Of a stretch of DNA of 13,000 nucleotides, positions 11,595 to 13,000 are shown one piece after another; position 1 is the first letter of the stretch; every line of letters begins with the position of its first letter. The notes below the pieces were generated by a model. The model was not told the DNA's origin. It did no database searches and saw only the letters and a program-made list of their open reading frames with translations. The stretch is from CAZCBD01 sp964496755. GTDB taxonomy: Bacteria > Bacteroidota > Ignavibacteria > Ignavibacteriales > Melioribacteraceae. The stretch lies in NCBI GenBank assembly GCA_964496755.1, contig CAZCBD010000068.1, positions 1-13,000 on the forward strand, written 5' to 3'. Both the position numbers and the translations under genes were made by a program.

Positions 11595-13000
11595 TCAACT
11601 ACATCCCGTAGTAGCACCGCAAGTATTGCATTTCAAACAAGTTCCGTTTCTAACCATAGTCATGCTTCCACATTCCGGACAAACGTCACCTGTATAACCT
11701 TGTTCGCGTGCAGTCTGAATTTTTTGTTGTACTGCAAATAATTGAGAACCACGAGTATCTTCATTTGTTTTTACCGGGAAAACCTCATCCTTACGATGTT
11801 TTCTACTGTCCAGCTCAATGGTTTTTTCACTTATTATTTCTTCGCTTTCAAAGTCCGGTTCAATTAAGACTTTGGGTTTTTGAACTTGAATTTCATTTTC
11901 GTCAACATGGGCTAAATCATTACGGCCTAGGTATGTAACGGCTAATTCTCTAAAAATATAATCAATAACCGAAGTTGACATTTTAATTCTATTATGTCCG
12001 GTAATCATTCCACTTGGTTCAAATTTAGTGAATACAAATGCGTCAACAAATTCTTCAAGCGGAACGCCATGTTGCAAACCAAGTGAGATTGAGATTGCAA
12101 AGCAGTTCATCAAACTACGAAAAGCGGCGCCTTCTCTGTGCATATCGATGAATATTTCACCGATTTGGCCGTTTTCATATTCACCGGTTCTAAGATATAC
12201 GGATTGGCCGTTTATTTTAACTTTTTGAGTATAACCTTTTCTTCTATTCGGAAGTTTACGACGTTTTGCAATGTAACGATGGATTATTTTTTCAGCAATT
12301 TTAACAATATCATGTTCTTCTTTTCTTTCAAATATTTCTTCAAAATCTTCATCGTCCGAAACGGAATTTAAAGGTTGAGAAAGTTTTGAACCGTCTCTAT
12401 ATATTGCATTTGCTTTTAATCCTAATTTCCAGCTCATTAAATATGCATCCTTAACATCATCTATTGTGGCTGAATTAGGGAAGTTTATTGTTTTTGAAAT
12501 TGCACCGGAAATAAATGATTGTGCAGCCGCCATCATCCTGATGTGTGCTTCGGGTTTAATAAATCTTGTGCCTTTTTTTCCACATTTATTTGCACAGTCG
12601 AAAACAGAATAATGTTCTGGTTTTAGAAACGGAGCACCTTCAACGGTCATGGTACCACATATGTAATCATTAGCAATAGCAATTTCATCTTTGGAAAATC
12701 CTAATTCAGATAAAATATCTAATGCCGGATCGTTTAACTTTTCATCGTCAAGTTTTAATACGGATTTACAGAAATTATCTCCCAGAGTAAATCTATTGAA
12801 TACGAAACGAATATCAAAAGCCGTTGGCAATTGTTTTTCGATTTTGGTTAAAACTGAATCTGTAAATCCTTTGGCCTTCAGAGTTTCATTGTTAATGTGC
12901 GGTGCACCAATTAAGGTTGCTGCTCCTTTTGCATATTTAACAATTTCTTTAATTTCGTTTTCAGAATAACCTAAAGTTTTTAATGCTGCAGGAATTGATT
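11595..13000 (-). CDS. nrdJ: Vitamin B12-dependent (class II) ribonucleotide reductase, C-terminal part (partial)
   Basis: The frame is open from the window edge to TGA at 11595-11597, giving 467 residues of the C-terminal part; the start lies beyond 13000. The first visible residues are SIPAALKTLGYSENEI, and there is no true start inside the window (the TTG at 12830 is an internal Leu codon). The enzyme reduces ribonucleotides to deoxyribonucleotides with adenosylcobalamin. Seen are KTINFPNSATIDDVKDAYL and KANAIYRDGSKLSQPL from the end of the catalytic barrel. A TSCPD-type domain follows (GEIFIDMHREGAAFRSLMN, then SVIDYIFRELAVTYLGR), then an acidic linker and a zinc-ribbon tail with CPECG, CLKCNTCG and the terminal GCS. 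This tail is characteristic of NrdJ and carries the cysteines thought to re-reduce the active site. It is convergent with the carboxyltransferase gene. Confidence 0.95.
   Translation of the reverse strand, partial: SIPAALKTLGYSENEIKEIVKYAKGAATLIGAPHINNETLKAKGFTDSVLTKIEKQLPTAFDIRFVFNRFTLGDNFCKSVLKLDDEKLNDPALDILSELGFSKDEIAIANDYICGTMTVEGAPFLKPEHYSVFDCANKCGKKGTRFIKPEAHIRMMAAAQSFISGAISKTINFPNSATIDDVKDAYLMSWKLGLKANAIYRDGSKLSQPLNSVSDDEDFEEIFERKEEHDIVKIAEKIIHRYIAKRRKLPNRRKGYTQKVKINGQSVYLRTGEYENGQIGEIFIDMHREGAAFRSLMNCFAISISLGLQHGVPLEEFVDAFVFTKFEPSGMITGHNRIKMSTSVIDYIFRELAVTYLGRNDLAHVDENEIQVQKPKVLIEPDFESEEIISEKTIELDSRKHRKDEVFPVKTNEDTRGSQLFAVQQKIQTAREQGYTGDVCPECGSMTMVRNGTCLKCNTCGATTGCS

Noticed and set aside
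12828..12830. TTG at 12830 (minus strand) as the start of the ribonucleotide reductase gene
   Set aside because: The frame stays open to the window edge with family-like sequence (SIPAALKTLGYSENEI...), so this is an internal Leu codon and the gene is truncated by the window.
1..13000. CRISPR arrays, insertion sequences, prophage or attachment sites, tRNA genes
   Set aside because: I saw no spaced direct repeats, transposase or integrase motifs, terminal inverted repeats or cloverleaf sequences. The window reads as ordinary chromosomal metabolic DNA.

Overview
This is a low-GC, AT-biased bacterial chromosomal segment, most consistent with the Bacteroidota/Ignavibacteria (FCB) group. Two promoters carry the Bacteroidota-type -7 element TAnnTTTG with a TTGAC element at the same spacing. 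The gene content (LysW amino-acid carrier pathway, class II B12-dependent ribonucleotide reductase, stand-alone carboxyltransferase subunit) also suits an Ignavibacterium/Melioribacter-like organism. The taxonomic call is an inference from motifs and gene content; no database was searched.

Layout: (1) 1-1525, the end of proB, then proA (proline synthesis) and a probable terminator. (2) About 1571-8712, a tightly packed operon: promoter, leader hairpin, lysW (54 aa, too small for many gene callers), a homocitrate-synthase-like enzyme, lysX, lysY/argC-like, a class II amidotransferase-like Ntn hydrolase, lysZ, lysJ, and an exported PPP-type phosphatase. Several junctions overlap (TGATG, 19 nt, ATGA). 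(3) 8725-9425, a new promoter, rplU, rpmA and a strong terminator. (4) 9426-9691, a non-coding gap. (5) 9692-11507, a biotin-dependent carboxyltransferase subunit without its own biotin domain, a short 15-bp tandem repeat and a terminator. (6) 11536-13000, on the minus strand, the C-terminal part of the B12-dependent ribonucleotide reductase with its own terminator, convergent with the previous gene.

How it works: in the LysW pathway the growing amino acid is held through its alpha-amino group on the gamma-carboxyl of the C-terminal Glu of the small carrier LysW. The homocitrate-synthase-like enzyme would start the alpha-aminoadipate route. LysX loads the carrier, LysZ phosphorylates, LysY reduces, LysJ transaminates, and a hydrolase (normally LysK) releases lysine or ornithine. 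LysK, homoaconitase, homoisocitrate dehydrogenase and the 2-aminoadipate transaminase are not in the window.

The most interesting point is the EgtC/YafJ-like Ntn hydrolase between lysY and lysZ. Class II amidotransferase folds cleave gamma-glutamyl amides, which is the bond LysK must cut. By eye, this protein keeps the nucleophilic Cys2, the carboxylate-binding Arg and the Asn-Gly oxyanion pair, but seems to lack the Asp that normally binds a free alpha-amino group. That fits a substrate whose Glu is the C-terminal residue of a protein. I propose it as a candidate LysW-releasing hydrolase replacing or supplementing LysK; this is a hypothesis.
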